The notes below the pieces were generated by a model. That model was not told the origin of the DNA, made no database searches, and saw only the letters and a list, made by a program, of their open reading frames with translations. From positions 86,904-150,903 of the forward strand of contig CAYOTA010000001.1 of assembly GCA_964406795.1 (NCBI GenBank): a DNA stretch of 64,000 nucleotides, given 5' to 3'. Source of the DNA: JAGORM01 sp964406795. GTDB taxonomy: Bacteria; Patescibacteriota; Microgenomatia; Levybacterales; GWA1-39-11. Each line of letters opens with the position of its first letter. Within the stretch, counting starts at the first letter, position 1. Shown here one piece after another: positions 54,092 to 62,043 of this stretch. The position numbers were made by a program, and so were the translations under genes.

Positions 54092-54793
54092 TTAAGAAGG
54101 CTGTTGTTTGTACCAAGTAAAATGCTCATAGACACTGCTCCACATAGCTCCAAGGGATGCTGCCCATAGCAATTCCTCTATTGGTATCCCTATGATAAGA
54201 ACTCCTGATATTGCGGGTAGATTCCAGACCTGTTCAACGTACCCGGGGAAGAGCCAGACAAAACCAACCAAAAACACGATAAAATAGAGACTGAAAAAAA
54301 GAAAGCTGCCTGTAACCATTGCTTTAAGAAGATCAGGTCTGCAAAAACCCGTCGCAGCTGCCCCGATTATCATCGCAAGACTAGCTGAATAAATTGGATT
54401 AAGAGAAGTAAGAAAATATAAAAAGCCAAATGTTACAAAGGGAGATAAAAGCGCCAGGCGATGAAACCTATGTCTTCTATCAGATGCGTCATGGGTCATT
54501 ATAGGTTTTCTTGATCTACTCACGAGCGATTCATACAAAACAGCAGCAATTCCCCCAACAGCAAATGAAAAAAGCAGGCTTTCCAGATCAAATCTTGTTC
54601 TTCTTGCCAGGTCAAAAAGGGTAAACGGGAGCCAGTATGAAGGCACGAAAAGAGGTTCTGTCAGACCAAGCGGAGCAGTAAGTAAGCTTACCAGAAGTAT
54701 CTTCCGGCGTGACCTCGGCTTTAAGGCGTAGATACCTACCCAAACAGCAAACAAAAGAATGCTGACTAAAAGATAAGCATATTCATAGTTCAT
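54092..54793 (-). CDS. Lycopene cyclase-domain-like membrane protein
   Basis: 233 aa, seven to eight helices. TAPLGLTEPLFVPSYWLP, RFDLESLLFSFAVGGIAAVL and GIPIEELLWAASLGA resemble the lycopene-cyclase-domain family seen in many CPR genomes (acidic residues within helices). No phytoene synthase or desaturase nearby, so carotenoid cyclisation is unproven. Confidence 0.6.
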   Translation of the reverse strand: MNYEYAYLLVSILLFAVWVGIYALKPRSRRKILLVSLLTAPLGLTEPLFVPSYWLPFTLFDLARRTRFDLESLLFSFAVGGIAAVLYESLVSRSRKPIMTHDASDRRHRFHRLALLSPFVTFGFLYFLTSLNPIYSASLAMIIGAAATGFCRPDLLKAMVTGSFLFFSLYFIVFLVGFVWLFPGYVEQVWNLPAISGVLIIGIPIEELLWAASLGAMWSSVYEHFTWYKQQPS

Positions 54794-54859
54794 ATATTTA
54801 TTTGCGCAAAATCATGTTCCGGTTGTGTTTCCTGTTCAATAAGATAGCCTTTAGATTGG

Positions 54860-55117
54860 TTAATGACTGCAGCACTGGCACTCCTGCGCCTTCTTCGATT
54901 CGAATTGCCATGACTTCATCTGATCATTCTCATTTGTCTGGGCGGAAATAATATTGTCCGCCAGATCCAGGATTTCACGGCGATTACTTTTTTCCTTGGC
55001 AAGTTTTGCCATCTCTATAGCTTTGTTATGGTGTTCTGTCATTACCACAATAAAAGCCTTATCGAACTCATCTCCAATTTTATCAGTTAACGATTGACTT
55101 GTTGCATCTTTTTGCAT
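54860..55117 (-). CDS. DUF305-like protein
   Basis: 85 aa; FDKAFIVVMTEHHNKAIEMA is the DUF305 four-helix signature (MxxHHxxAI), and a CQCCSH end suggests metal binding. No signal peptide visible. DUF305 proteins often travel with copper oxidases. Promoter has Crp/Fnr-type site 4. Confidence 0.78.
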   Translation of the reverse strand: MQKDATSQSLTDKIGDEFDKAFIVVMTEHHNKAIEMAKLAKEKSNRREILDLADNIISAQTNENDQMKSWQFESKKAQECQCCSH

Positions 55118-55150
55118 ATATCTTCACCTCCGTTTCTTTTTATTAAATTC

Positions 55151-55194
55151 AGTTTAACCGACATATATTTGCTACACCGTGATATTTATCACAT
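55151..55194 (-). promoter_or_regulatory. Crp/Fnr-type site 4 and promoter
   Basis: CCGTGATATTTATCACAT at 55177-55194, 20 bp, TAAACT (55156-55151) on the minus strand. Confidence 0.75.
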
Positions 55195-55205
55195 AAGAAA
55201 ATCTC

Positions 55206-56051
55206 TTAAAATTTTCCCAGTACATCTCTTTGTCCTTCACTAACTGTTTTAGGGATTGTTACTTTTATCTTCACATACTGATCTCCTTTTTCTTTTCCCT
55301 TCAGCCCAACAATTCCACGTTTACTAAGACGCATGATTGTTTCAGGTTGTGTACCAGCAGGAATTCGGAGTTTTATTATTCCATCAAGAGATTTAATTGG
55401 TATCGTGTCTCCCAATACTGCCTGTTTAAACGTAACCTCTTCTTCTGTACGAATATCTGCACCCTCCCGTTTAAAAAACGGGTCAGGTAGTACTTCCATC
55501 ACAATATCGTAATCTCCATAGCGGATTCTGGTTCCAGTATCCACTCCGGCTGGAATTTTGATTGTTTGCTGTTTTCCGTTAATGGCTACATGCTGCCTTA
55601 CTCCATGTACTGCTTCCTTAAAATCGAGAGTTAGAGTATAGACATGTCTTGGTTGCCTGGTTGAAAAAGGGGAAGCCCCTTGAAAAAATTGTTCAAAAAT
55701 ATCATTTGGGTCAGAATATCCTCCAAAGCTTCCACCTGCTTCATTGTTTCTATGCGTATAGGTGTATGGGCTATGCCCTGCCTGAGATCTATTGGTTCGT
55801 CTTGATTCGGATTGAGGCGGTGGTATATTTTTATCAAAAGCTGCATGACCAAACTGATCATATGCCTGTCTTTTTTGAGTATCTGAAAGCACCTCGTACG
55901 CATGAGAGGCTTCCTGAAATTTTTCTGTCGCGTCCTTAGCTTTATTCTTATCTGGATGATACTTTAGAGCCAACTTGCGGTATGCTTTTTTAATTTCATC
56001 TGAAGATGCTGTTTTATTAAGTCCTAGAATTTCATAAAAGTCTCTTTTCAT
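55206..56051 (-). CDS. DnaJ/CbpA-type co-chaperone without zinc finger
   Basis: J domain at residues 1-70 with LKYHPDKNKAKDA (HPD), a Gly/Ser linker (GGSFGGYSDPND), and two C-terminal beta domains (TLTLDFKEAVHGV, IPAGVDTGTRIRY). No CxxCxGxG repeats, so it is class B/CbpA type. ATG at 56051. Stimulates DnaK ATPase; no dnaK is linked. Placed under Crp/Fnr-type site 5, which ties it to the redox/metal regulon rather than heat shock. Confidence 0.88.
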   Translation of the reverse strand: MKRDFYEILGLNKTASSDEIKKAYRKLALKYHPDKNKAKDATEKFQEASHAYEVLSDTQKRQAYDQFGHAAFDKNIPPPQSESRRTNRSQAGHSPYTYTHRNNEAGGSFGGYSDPNDIFEQFFQGASPFSTRQPRHVYTLTLDFKEAVHGVRQHVAINGKQQTIKIPAGVDTGTRIRYGDYDIVMEVLPDPFFKREGADIRTEEEVTFKQAVLGDTIPIKSLDGIIKLRIPAGTQPETIMRLSKRGIVGLKGKEKGDQYVKIKVTIPKTVSEGQRDVLGKF

Positions 56052-56082
56052 ATATCGCAATTCCTTTTATCTTTCTATCCAA

Positions 56083-56126
56083 AGGTTACAACTTTGCAGG
56101 AAGGGCTTCAGTGACATTTGTCACTG
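56083..56126 (-). promoter_or_regulatory. Crp/Fnr-type site 5 and promoter
   Basis: CAGTGACATTTGTCACTG at 56109-56126, 20 bp, TAACCT (56088-56083) on the minus strand. Outer bases differ from the other sites, but both arms change together. Confidence 0.75.
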
Positions 56127-56135
56127 GCATAAAAA

Positions 56136-56636
56136 TCAGAAGAGCGTTTTTAAGAGGGTTTCATATTTATGTGGTCTGTCTATACCCGCAAGAATTAAAG
56201 CCGCCTGATAACCACCCGAAGCGCTGGTTTTTAACTCTATGTCACCATAATTAAACAACTTTCCTAAAAAGGATTGATTCACAGCAATTGATCGGATATT
56301 ATCAAAATGAAACACCTCCTCACGGCTGTTAATAATCCCAACCCGCTTAATGATGTGTTTTTTGGTGATGAAGTATATTGTTCCGGACCATTGGAAAAAA
56401 AGATAAAGAATAAATAAAAATTCCAGGAAAATCTTTAGGCCATTAATCAAAAGTAAAATAATTGAGGAGTGATGATGCCACTCAAGAGGAAGGTTAAAAA
56501 AGACATTTAAAAAATAAAAGAGCGCTATATACAATCCTTCAAAGACAAAAAGCAGAACCAACAGTTTCATTGCTAAAATGGTAACGCTGCTTCTGATCGG
56601 TTCTAAATCATGGTCTGGTATATTTTGTTCTTCCAT
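56136..56636 (-). CDS. Bacterial PH-domain (bPH2) membrane protein
   Basis: 166 aa; two membrane helices (~20-50 and ~60-85) then a YdbS/YdbT-like PH domain (YFITKKHIIKRVGIINSREE, VFHFDNIRSIAVNQSFLGKL, NYGDIELKTSASGG). Role unknown, membrane-associated. Overlaps the end of the methyltransferase-like gene by 29 bases, so it is probably coupled to it. Confidence 0.78.
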   Translation of the reverse strand: MEEQNIPDHDLEPIRSSVTILAMKLLVLLFVFEGLYIALFYFLNVFFNLPLEWHHHSSIILLLINGLKIFLEFLFILYLFFQWSGTIYFITKKHIIKRVGIINSREEVFHFDNIRSIAVNQSFLGKLFNYGDIELKTSASGGYQAALILAGIDRPHKYETLLKTLF

Positions 56637-57276
56637 AAAGTAACCCCTTCAATTTTGGAATAAAGGCAGGTGTTTTGGAAGCATATAGTTTGTATTCATT
56701 GCCAAACTCTTTCTCCATCATCTTTTCCTCAGTCTTTGCCAGCCGGGCATAGACAAAGACAAGAATCGGAAACATGACGATGGTCACAAGCGTTGGCCAC
56801 TGGAGTAAAAAACCAAACATGATAGCGACAAAGCCGACATATTGTGGATGGCGGATACGGGCATAGAGGCCGGTTGTCGCAAGCTTGTGTTGTTTTTGCG
56901 CTTTATATAATTTCTCCCAAGCGCTAGAGAGCATAATAAAGCCTCCGCCGATAAAAATGTAGCTTAAGATATGTAGAGGACTAAAATGCGGATCTCCACT
57001 CCATCCAAATAAGGTAGACCAGAGATGTCCCATATCATGAGAGTATAAATTCATACCTGGGAACTTGCTGGAAAGCCAGCCGGAAAGCAGATAAATCGTT
57101 AAAGGAAACCCATACATCTCAGTCATGAGAGCTATAATGAAAGCCGAGAACATCCCAAATGACCGCCAGTCACGGGGAGATTTTGGCTTTGTGAAGCTGA
57201 AGGCAAAGATAATAAAAACGGCTGCGTTGATGATAACCAAAGGCCATAAACCATAGGCCGGGGTACTACTTTCCAT
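56608..57276 (-). CDS. Isoprenylcysteine carboxyl methyltransferase-family membrane protein
   Basis: Start at 57276, with AAAGGAGG upstream. ~222 aa, six helices. TTGLYARIRHPQYVGFVAIM and EEKMMEKEFGNEYKLYASKT form the ICMT/PEMT SAM-binding signature. Bacterial members methylate small lipids or unknown substrates. Confidence 0.82.
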   Translation of the reverse strand: MESSTPAYGLWPLVIINAAVFIIFAFSFTKPKSPRDWRSFGMFSAFIIALMTEMYGFPLTIYLLSGWLSSKFPGMNLYSHDMGHLWSTLFGWSGDPHFSPLHILSYIFIGGGFIMLSSAWEKLYKAQKQHKLATTGLYARIRHPQYVGFVAIMFGFLLQWPTLVTIVMFPILVFVYARLAKTEEKMMEKEFGNEYKLYASKTPAFIPKLKGLLYGRTKYTRP

Positions 57277-57454
57277 GATGGCCTCCTTTCTTTGAGTCAT
57301 TATGCCCACCGTGTCCGCCATGCATAAAAAGATGTGAGAGGATAAATACACCAAATAAAATATACGGCAATGCTCCGTAGAGATGGGCCTTGTGTTCTGT
57401 TATAAGGTAAAAGGCAAGAACACCTAGTGATAGTAGTAAGACAATATTTTTCAT
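57266..57454 (-). CDS. DUF2933-like small membrane protein 2
   Basis: 62 aa; two helices and HGGHGGHNDSKKGGHHGK as His-rich tail. Overlaps the ICMT-like start by 11 bases. Related to the protein at 53789-54001. Likely metal-binding (inference). Confidence 0.7.
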   Translation of the reverse strand: MKNIVLLLSLGVLAFYLITEHKAHLYGALPYILFGVFILSHLFMHGGHGGHNDSKKGGHHGK

Positions 57455-57500
57455 AAATCCTCCGTTTGCAAGTCAAGACATTGGCCTGCAAACCCAAGAC

Positions 57501-57764
57501 TCATTTTGCAAATTTGTTATACAAACTTGCAGATGCGAATGTGAATACCCAAACGTATGCGCTAAATGTAACCAGCCCCAATACAAACCCTCCTAAAGAC
57601 ATTGGCGTTGTTGCTTTTACTGCTTCGAGACTGAATGAATGAAACATATTGCTAAGAATTCCAAAATATAGATCTGGTGCAATAAATGCTATCAATGCAC
57701 AAGCGATGTATGCTACGAAAAATACCGTTGTAATTGCATTTGCAAAAGCTTTTGGTTTTAACAT
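57501..57764 (-). CDS. DUF5676-like small membrane protein
   Basis: 87 aa, two long helices (FANAITTVFFVAYIACALIA; GFVLGLVTFSAYVWVFTFAS). Pattern of the DUF5676 family; function unknown. Follows the YHS gene in the same direction. Confidence 0.6.
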   Translation of the reverse strand: MLKPKAFANAITTVFFVAYIACALIAFIAPDLYFGILSNMFHSFSLEAVKATTPMSLGGFVLGLVTFSAYVWVFTFASASLYNKFAK

Positions 57765-57797
57765 AATTTTCCACCTCCCTTCTCTACTATTAGTATA

Positions 57798-57998
57798 TTA
57801 TTCTTCTGCATATTTTTCTGGGTTATCATCAAAATGCTTTTTGCATCCTTCAGAGCAGAAGTAATAAGTTTTTCCTTTATACTCACTTGTATATTTAGCT
57901 GTTTTCGGATCAATCTCCATGCCGCATACCAAATCCATTACAAAGTCTTCCTGTTCCTCTATCTGAAACCCATGTTCTTCAAGCTGTTTTTTTGTCAT
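57798..57998 (-). CDS. YHS domain protein
   Basis: 66 aa; DLVCGMEIDPKTAKYTSEYK, YYFCSEGCKKHFDDNPEKY is a full YHS domain (C ... CxxxC metal site). Common beside copper pumps and oxidases. Follows the cupin gene on the same strand, so it is probably in the operon driven from site 6. Confidence 0.87.
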   Translation of the reverse strand: MTKKQLEEHGFQIEEQEDFVMDLVCGMEIDPKTAKYTSEYKGKTYYFCSEGCKKHFDDNPEKYAEE

Positions 57999-58018
57999 AA
58001 TTTCTCGCCTCCTCTTAT

Positions 58019-58399
58019 TTACTCTGCTTTTTCGGCTTCTCCAGCCTCGTCTTTTGTTTTATGTATTGTTCCATCGGGATGCTCTGGTGGAGCATATACA
58101 GTAAAAAGTTTTAAATCTTCATTACCAATATTCTTAAAATTGTGTCTTGTTCCTGCTGGGACAAATACTACATCGTGTTCCTCAACTCTTTTTGTTTCAT
58201 CGTTTATAATCGCTTCACCTTCGCCATCAACGAAAAATAAGATTTGATCAGTATTTGAATGGACTTCCTCGCCTATATCTCCGCCAACCGGTATACTCAT
58301 TGCAACAATTTGGCTGTGCTGCCCGGTATGAAGCACTTTTCTAAAATTAGTGTTTTCTTTTGTTAGTTTTTTTATATCCTCTGCAAACATATTTTTCAC
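58019..58399 (-). CDS. Cupin domain protein
   Basis: 126 aa single-domain cupin: GGDIGEEVHSNTDQILFFVD, EHDVVFVPAGTRHNFKNIG (metal-binding His and Glu). Substrate unknown. First leftward gene from the bidirectional Crp/Fnr-type site 6. Confidence 0.85.
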   Translation of the reverse strand: MKNMFAEDIKKLTKENTNFRKVLHTGQHSQIVAMSIPVGGDIGEEVHSNTDQILFFVDGEGEAIINDETKRVEEHDVVFVPAGTRHNFKNIGNEDLKLFTVYAPPEHPDGTIHKTKDEAGEAEKAE

Positions 58400-58421
58400 C
58401 TCGTTTCTGTTATCTGAACTT

Positions 58422-58491
58422 ATCCTACTCGCAATAAATTAGTATTTCCGTGATATTTGTCACGGAAGAATTAACCAAAGAGGAGTAGGTT
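58422..58491. promoter_or_regulatory. Crp/Fnr-type site 6, divergent promoters
   Basis: CCGTGATATTTGTCACGG at 58448-58465. Leftward: 20 bp then TAGGAT (58427-58422) for the cupin gene. Rightward: 20 bp then TAGGTT (58486-58491) for the gene at 58500. One site therefore sits at the activating distance from two promoters. Confidence 0.78.
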
Positions 58492-58499
58492 AATCATGT

Positions 58500-58874
58500 A
58501 TGATTACTGTCACTGGTCGAGGATGGTACCACTTTTTAGAGAAGCCAAAACTTCTTATTCTGGATAATGAACATGAATCGGGGTTGATAAAAACAGCCTA
58601 TCATTTTAATCCAGATCAAAGGAAGGCATGGATCAGTCTTGCCGGAATAAATAGCACGAGGTTTACCGGGGAAGTAGTTTCAGGTAGATTCCGTCTCTAT
58701 AGAACTATCGATGAAGCACAGTTTATAAATGGAACACATTTGGAACTTTGCGAAGGATCGGGGAAATGGAATTGCTATGTGTTGCCAAGAGGCCTACCGG
58801 ATGAGAAAGTTTTGCAAAAAGAGTACTCACGTACAAATGCATGTGTCACAAAATGTTATTGTGGTAAGAATTGA
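58500..58874 (+). CDS. Hypothetical protein, divergent from cupin
   Basis: 124 aa, no signal peptide, rich in Trp and basic residues, four Cys near the C-terminus (LELCEGSGKWNCY and NACVTKCYCGKN) that could bind metal. No family recognised. ATG is eight bases after the TAGGTT box, so translation may begin at or near the mRNA end; an AGGAG lies ~14 nt upstream. Confidence 0.6.
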   Translation: MITVTGRGWYHFLEKPKLLILDNEHESGLIKTAYHFNPDQRKAWISLAGINSTRFTGEVVSGRFRLYRTIDEAQFINGTHLELCEGSGKWNCYVLPRGLPDEKVLQKEYSRTNACVTKCYCGKN

Positions 58875-58882
58875 AAACAAAA

Positions 58883-59530
58883 TTACTTTCCTTTTTCTTC
58901 TTGCAGCTTTTTTATATCTTTAATAATAATCTTGTGGTCTTTTTGAGATATAATATCTTTTTTCTCTAGTTTCTCCATTTGCCTGCTTACTGTTTCTCGG
59001 GCTACACCTACCCATGCACCAATCTGGTCATGGCTAAAGCGGAGTTTTATCGAAATTCCACTTTCTGTTTTTTCACCAAAAGTATCAGCAAGGTATAAGA
59101 GAAGTGAAACAATTTTAGGATACGCGCCTTGCGAAATTAATTGTTCTGTCCGAAGCATCAGGCCTGTGATAGCATCAGCAAACCGGGTTGTTAGATCAAA
59201 AAGTACCTCTGGATCATTTTTAATAAAGGCAACGACTTCTTTTGCCGGTGCTTTTATTACTTCCACATCCTCCACAGCTTCAAAATAATACTTATTTGGT
59301 CGTGAGCTAAGAGACAACATAATAGGGAAAAATGAACCCGATCTGAAAACATGAATCGTTGCTTCTTCACCTTCTTCAGATATAACATACATCCGCACTA
59401 AGCCTTTTTTAAGAAGATAGATCGATGTTATTTCTTCCTCAGGACTAATAATTATCTGGTTTTTAGCAAAAGTAAGTAATGTATATTGTTCGAAAAAAAC
59501 CTCTATTTTTTTCTTTAAAGAATTATCCAT
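58883..59530 (-). CDS. Crp/Fnr-family transcription regulator
   Basis: 215 aa: cyclic-nucleotide-type sensor domain (~20-130; LLKKGLVRMYVISEEGEE, FRSGSFFPIM), dimer helix, and C-terminal HTH (FSHDQIGAWVGVARETVSRQ). No N-terminal Fnr-type Cys cluster, so it does not sense oxygen by Fe-S. Best candidate to bind the six palindromes of this region. TATAAT lies six bases before the ATG, suggesting a leaderless mRNA. Confidence 0.9.
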   Translation of the reverse strand: MDNSLKKKIEVFFEQYTLLTFAKNQIIISPEEEITSIYLLKKGLVRMYVISEEGEEATIHVFRSGSFFPIMLSLSSRPNKYYFEAVEDVEVIKAPAKEVVAFIKNDPEVLFDLTTRFADAITGLMLRTEQLISQGAYPKIVSLLLYLADTFGEKTESGISIKLRFSHDQIGAWVGVARETVSRQMEKLEKKDIISQKDHKIIIKDIKKLQEEKGK

Positions 59531-59569
59531 ATCTGTATTATATCGAAATTTAACCTCAGATTGCTAACG

Positions 59570-59597
59570 AAAAGCCCCTCCGTAAAGAAGGGGCCTT
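59570..59597 (-). terminator. Rho-independent terminator of DUF4352 copy B
   Basis: On the minus strand GCCCCTTC/GGAGGGGC with a short loop is followed by TTTT. It ends the leftward DUF4352 gene and shields the Crp/Fnr gene. Confidence 0.75.
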
Positions 59598-59599
59598 AG

Positions 59600-59621
59600 A
59601 AAATAACGGATCCGTTATTTT
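59600..59621. repeat. 22-bp perfect palindrome
   Basis: AAAATAACGGATCCGTTATT plus TT: self-complementary over 22 bp with no loop, overlapping the stop codon of DUF4352 copy B. More like a protein-binding site or element end than a terminator stem. Confidence 0.6.
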
Positions 59622-60180
59622 ATTGAAGCTTAATTTTCGCTCCTTTTGCAAAGAGTGAACCTTTAACAACCAGCATTGGATTTTGCATATCCGCTGGTAA
59701 GTCAAACACTAGATCTCCGGTTACAGATAATGACGGTTGGATTTGTTGTAAAAATAAATCCACATTTCCTTGCGCCATACCTTTGGCGGTTTGACCCTCG
59801 ATAGACCGTTCAAATTCACGCCCTTGATCATCAGTTACTTTTGCCATTGAGCTGTCAAACGTTGCTGTTTTGTTTCCCTTATTTTCAATTTTTAGGGTTA
59901 CAACATAAAACGTCCCTTGAGCATCTTTCTTGGTGAACTGGTTTCCAAGAGTTTTTGCAGTCTCAACGTTAGTAACGGTAAAGGCAAGATCGCCATCTTG
60001 AACTACTTCATTCAATCCAAAGGTTTTTTGTTCATTGGATTGGCTGTTTGAAGTAGTATTCGTATTGTTGCTTCCTGAATTTGATGATTGGTTAGAACCG
60101 GATTTGCCTGCACTCGAGATAACAGCCAGGACAATGATTGCGATGAGCGCAATTCCTCCCCATTTCAGTAATTTCTTCAT
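59620..60180 (-). CDS. DUF4352-type membrane-anchored protein, copy B
   Basis: 186 aa; anchor KKLLKWGGIALIAIIVLAVI, a Ser/Asn-rich linker, then a DUF4352 Ig-like domain (FYVVTLKIENKGNKTATFDS). Parallel to copy A at 12249-12794 in anchor, fold, strong ribosome site and position at the edge of a terminase-bearing element. Confidence 0.8.
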   Translation of the reverse strand: MKKLLKWGGIALIAIIVLAVISSAGKSGSNQSSNSGSNNTNTTSNSQSNEQKTFGLNEVVQDGDLAFTVTNVETAKTLGNQFTKKDAQGTFYVVTLKIENKGNKTATFDSSMAKVTDDQGREFERSIEGQTAKGMAQGNVDLFLQQIQPSLSVTGDLVFDLPADMQNPMLVVKGSLFAKGAKIKLQ

Positions 60181-60260
60181 GTTTTCTTCACCTCCTTCTC
60201 TATAGGTTAAATCCTAAGTTACCGCTAATTATAGATGAAATCAAGTAGTAAATCTACTAA

Positions 60261-60275
60261 TAGTGCGTTGCACTA
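60261..60275. promoter_or_regulatory. Inverted repeat, possible Xre operator
   Basis: TAGTGC-GTT-GCACTA, 29 bases before the Xre start codon and between the two divergent genes. Different in sequence from the operator of element A. Confidence 0.4.
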
Positions 60276-60304
60276 ATGGTAGGAGGACTTAGAGAATATG
60301 TTAT

Positions 60305-60529
60305 ATGCTGAGTAAGTATAAGTTTACCGAAATCGTCGGTAACAATATAAGGGAGGCGAGAAAGAAAAAGGGGTGGTCACAGGATCAGTTATCTGCAGAA
60401 TGTGGCTTCTACAGAACATACATTAATCTTGTAGAAACGGCTAAAAGGACACCTTCGTCCTATACGCTCTATCGTATTGCGAGAGCATTGAAAGTAAAAG
60501 TTGATGACCTGTATCCCTCGACTGTCTAG
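60305..60529 (+). CDS. Xre-family HTH regulator (element B)
   Basis: 74 aa: IREARKKKGWSQDQLSAECG, FYRTYINLVETAKRTPSSYT. Its stop overlaps the convergent TerL stop by four bases. Counterpart of 24796-25008 but with the opposite orientation to the terminase. Confidence 0.87.
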   Translation: MLSKYKFTEIVGNNIREARKKKGWSQDQLSAECGFYRTYINLVETAKRTPSSYTLYRIARALKVKVDDLYPSTV

Positions 60530-62043
60530 AATATTTTGTCTAACGTAAAAGGATCATCATCCAGCATACTTAATGGACTATATCGATCATACATACTTCC
60601 GCCACTGATAATCATAATCCCAGGTTGGGGTGTATTATCCTCTTCCATTATTTTAAGCAACAACAGCGAAAACGCGTCAGCTAAGTCGTCATGTTTTTCA
60701 ATACCAAACCCAGTAAGCTGCGTAATAAGATCTTCTGCACCGTGTTTAGGGAAAAGTACCTTACCTTGTTGGATTAAATGAGTGATCAGTGTTAGACGGG
60801 ATTGCTTATCCTGTCCCGCAACTTTGACTCCTTCTGCAGGTATGTTCATCACATTTGAAAGGTGCTGTATAAGGGCTTGCTGGTATCCAACGTCCTCAAT
60901 ATACAGTTTTGATTTAAGAGCGGTAGCTATTCCTGCAGCAGTTTCGACAGTCTGAGGGAACCCTATCCGTTTATTTACAGGATTTGGGAGTATATACACC
61001 CGTAGCTTTTCCCTGTAATCATATATTTTTGCTGTTATCATCGCTGTATAATCTGCTGATTCTCTTTGCGAAATAGCTAAATCAATCCCTGTTGCCGTAA
61101 AGCGGAATTTATTTCCCATCTCTTCTGGAATAGTGTCATAGTACTGAATCCAGTCAGGATGCACCAAGCGGTCTTCGTCAGAGATAATTTTGAGTAAAAA
61201 CTCCCGATACCACGCGGAATCTGATGCGATGGTCGCTTTATGCTTCTCAACGGCTTGCATATCAGGAAATTTGCCTGTCCATGAAATGACGCCATTGTCA
61301 TCTATTAAAGGGTAGGCAAAGAATTTCCCATTTAATTTCCCTAGCTCCATGATGTTTTTTAGTCGCATCAGTAGGCAATCTTCATGAAGAAGATTGCCGA
61401 TAATAATTGTTTTCGTATACGTATCACCAATCGGCATAATTTCTCCAGTCAGCCATTGAAAAACCTTATCTCTGCCTTCTTTTGTTTTAACACTATTTAA
61501 ATCTTCGACGTCATCACACACAACTAAATCAGGTCTGTATTTTCCATGTCGAATTCCACGAATACTTTGCTCAGTCGAAGCAATCGTAATTTTTGCATCA
61601 TAGTTGGAGAGTATGATTGAGGTAGAACCCCATTCGTCACTGAATTCTTGAAACGGTCCAATATCTGCTTTTAATAACTGATTCGTTTCGAGTTCTTTTT
61701 TGATGTTGGTTAAGTGTTGTCGAGCTTGGTTATGGGTTTGCCCTAAGATCAACACAAACTTTTTTTGCTGGGAACCGATTATTGACCAGATAGGATAGGA
61801 CAAACTCATGAGTGTCGACTTGCCCGATCCGCGAAAAGCAACTATTGTTGCCAGTCGTAAGTCCTGGTCTTCACTTACTTGAAACATTTCATGATGAAAC
61901 GGCGCAAAGGAGTAATCGATATAGTCACTTAGGTAGATAGTAAAAAACCAGAAGTGACTCTTCTTCGCAAGCATTTTTCGGATAGACCTTTTCTTTTTTA
62001 TTTGCTCAAGTTCTTCGGGCGATAAACTTTGTGTTACATTCAT
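60526..62043 (-). CDS. Phage terminase large subunit-like protein, copy B
   Basis: 505 aa: VAFRGSGKSTLMSLSYPIW (canonical Walker A), DLVVCDDVEDLNS (Walker B), TGIDLAISQRESADYTA (nuclease Asp) and KHDDLADAFSLLL (last acidic motif). Same family and gene order as copy A, and its active-site residues are closer to the consensus. Confidence 0.92.
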   Translation of the reverse strand: MNVTQSLSPEELEQIKKKRSIRKMLAKKSHFWFFTIYLSDYIDYSFAPFHHEMFQVSEDQDLRLATIVAFRGSGKSTLMSLSYPIWSIIGSQQKKFVLILGQTHNQARQHLTNIKKELETNQLLKADIGPFQEFSDEWGSTSIILSNYDAKITIASTEQSIRGIRHGKYRPDLVVCDDVEDLNSVKTKEGRDKVFQWLTGEIMPIGDTYTKTIIIGNLLHEDCLLMRLKNIMELGKLNGKFFAYPLIDDNGVISWTGKFPDMQAVEKHKATIASDSAWYREFLLKIISDEDRLVHPDWIQYYDTIPEEMGNKFRFTATGIDLAISQRESADYTAMITAKIYDYREKLRVYILPNPVNKRIGFPQTVETAAGIATALKSKLYIEDVGYQQALIQHLSNVMNIPAEGVKVAGQDKQSRLTLITHLIQQGKVLFPKHGAEDLITQLTGFGIEKHDDLADAFSLLLLKIMEEDNTPQPGIMIISGGSMYDRYSPLSMLDDDPFTLDKIF

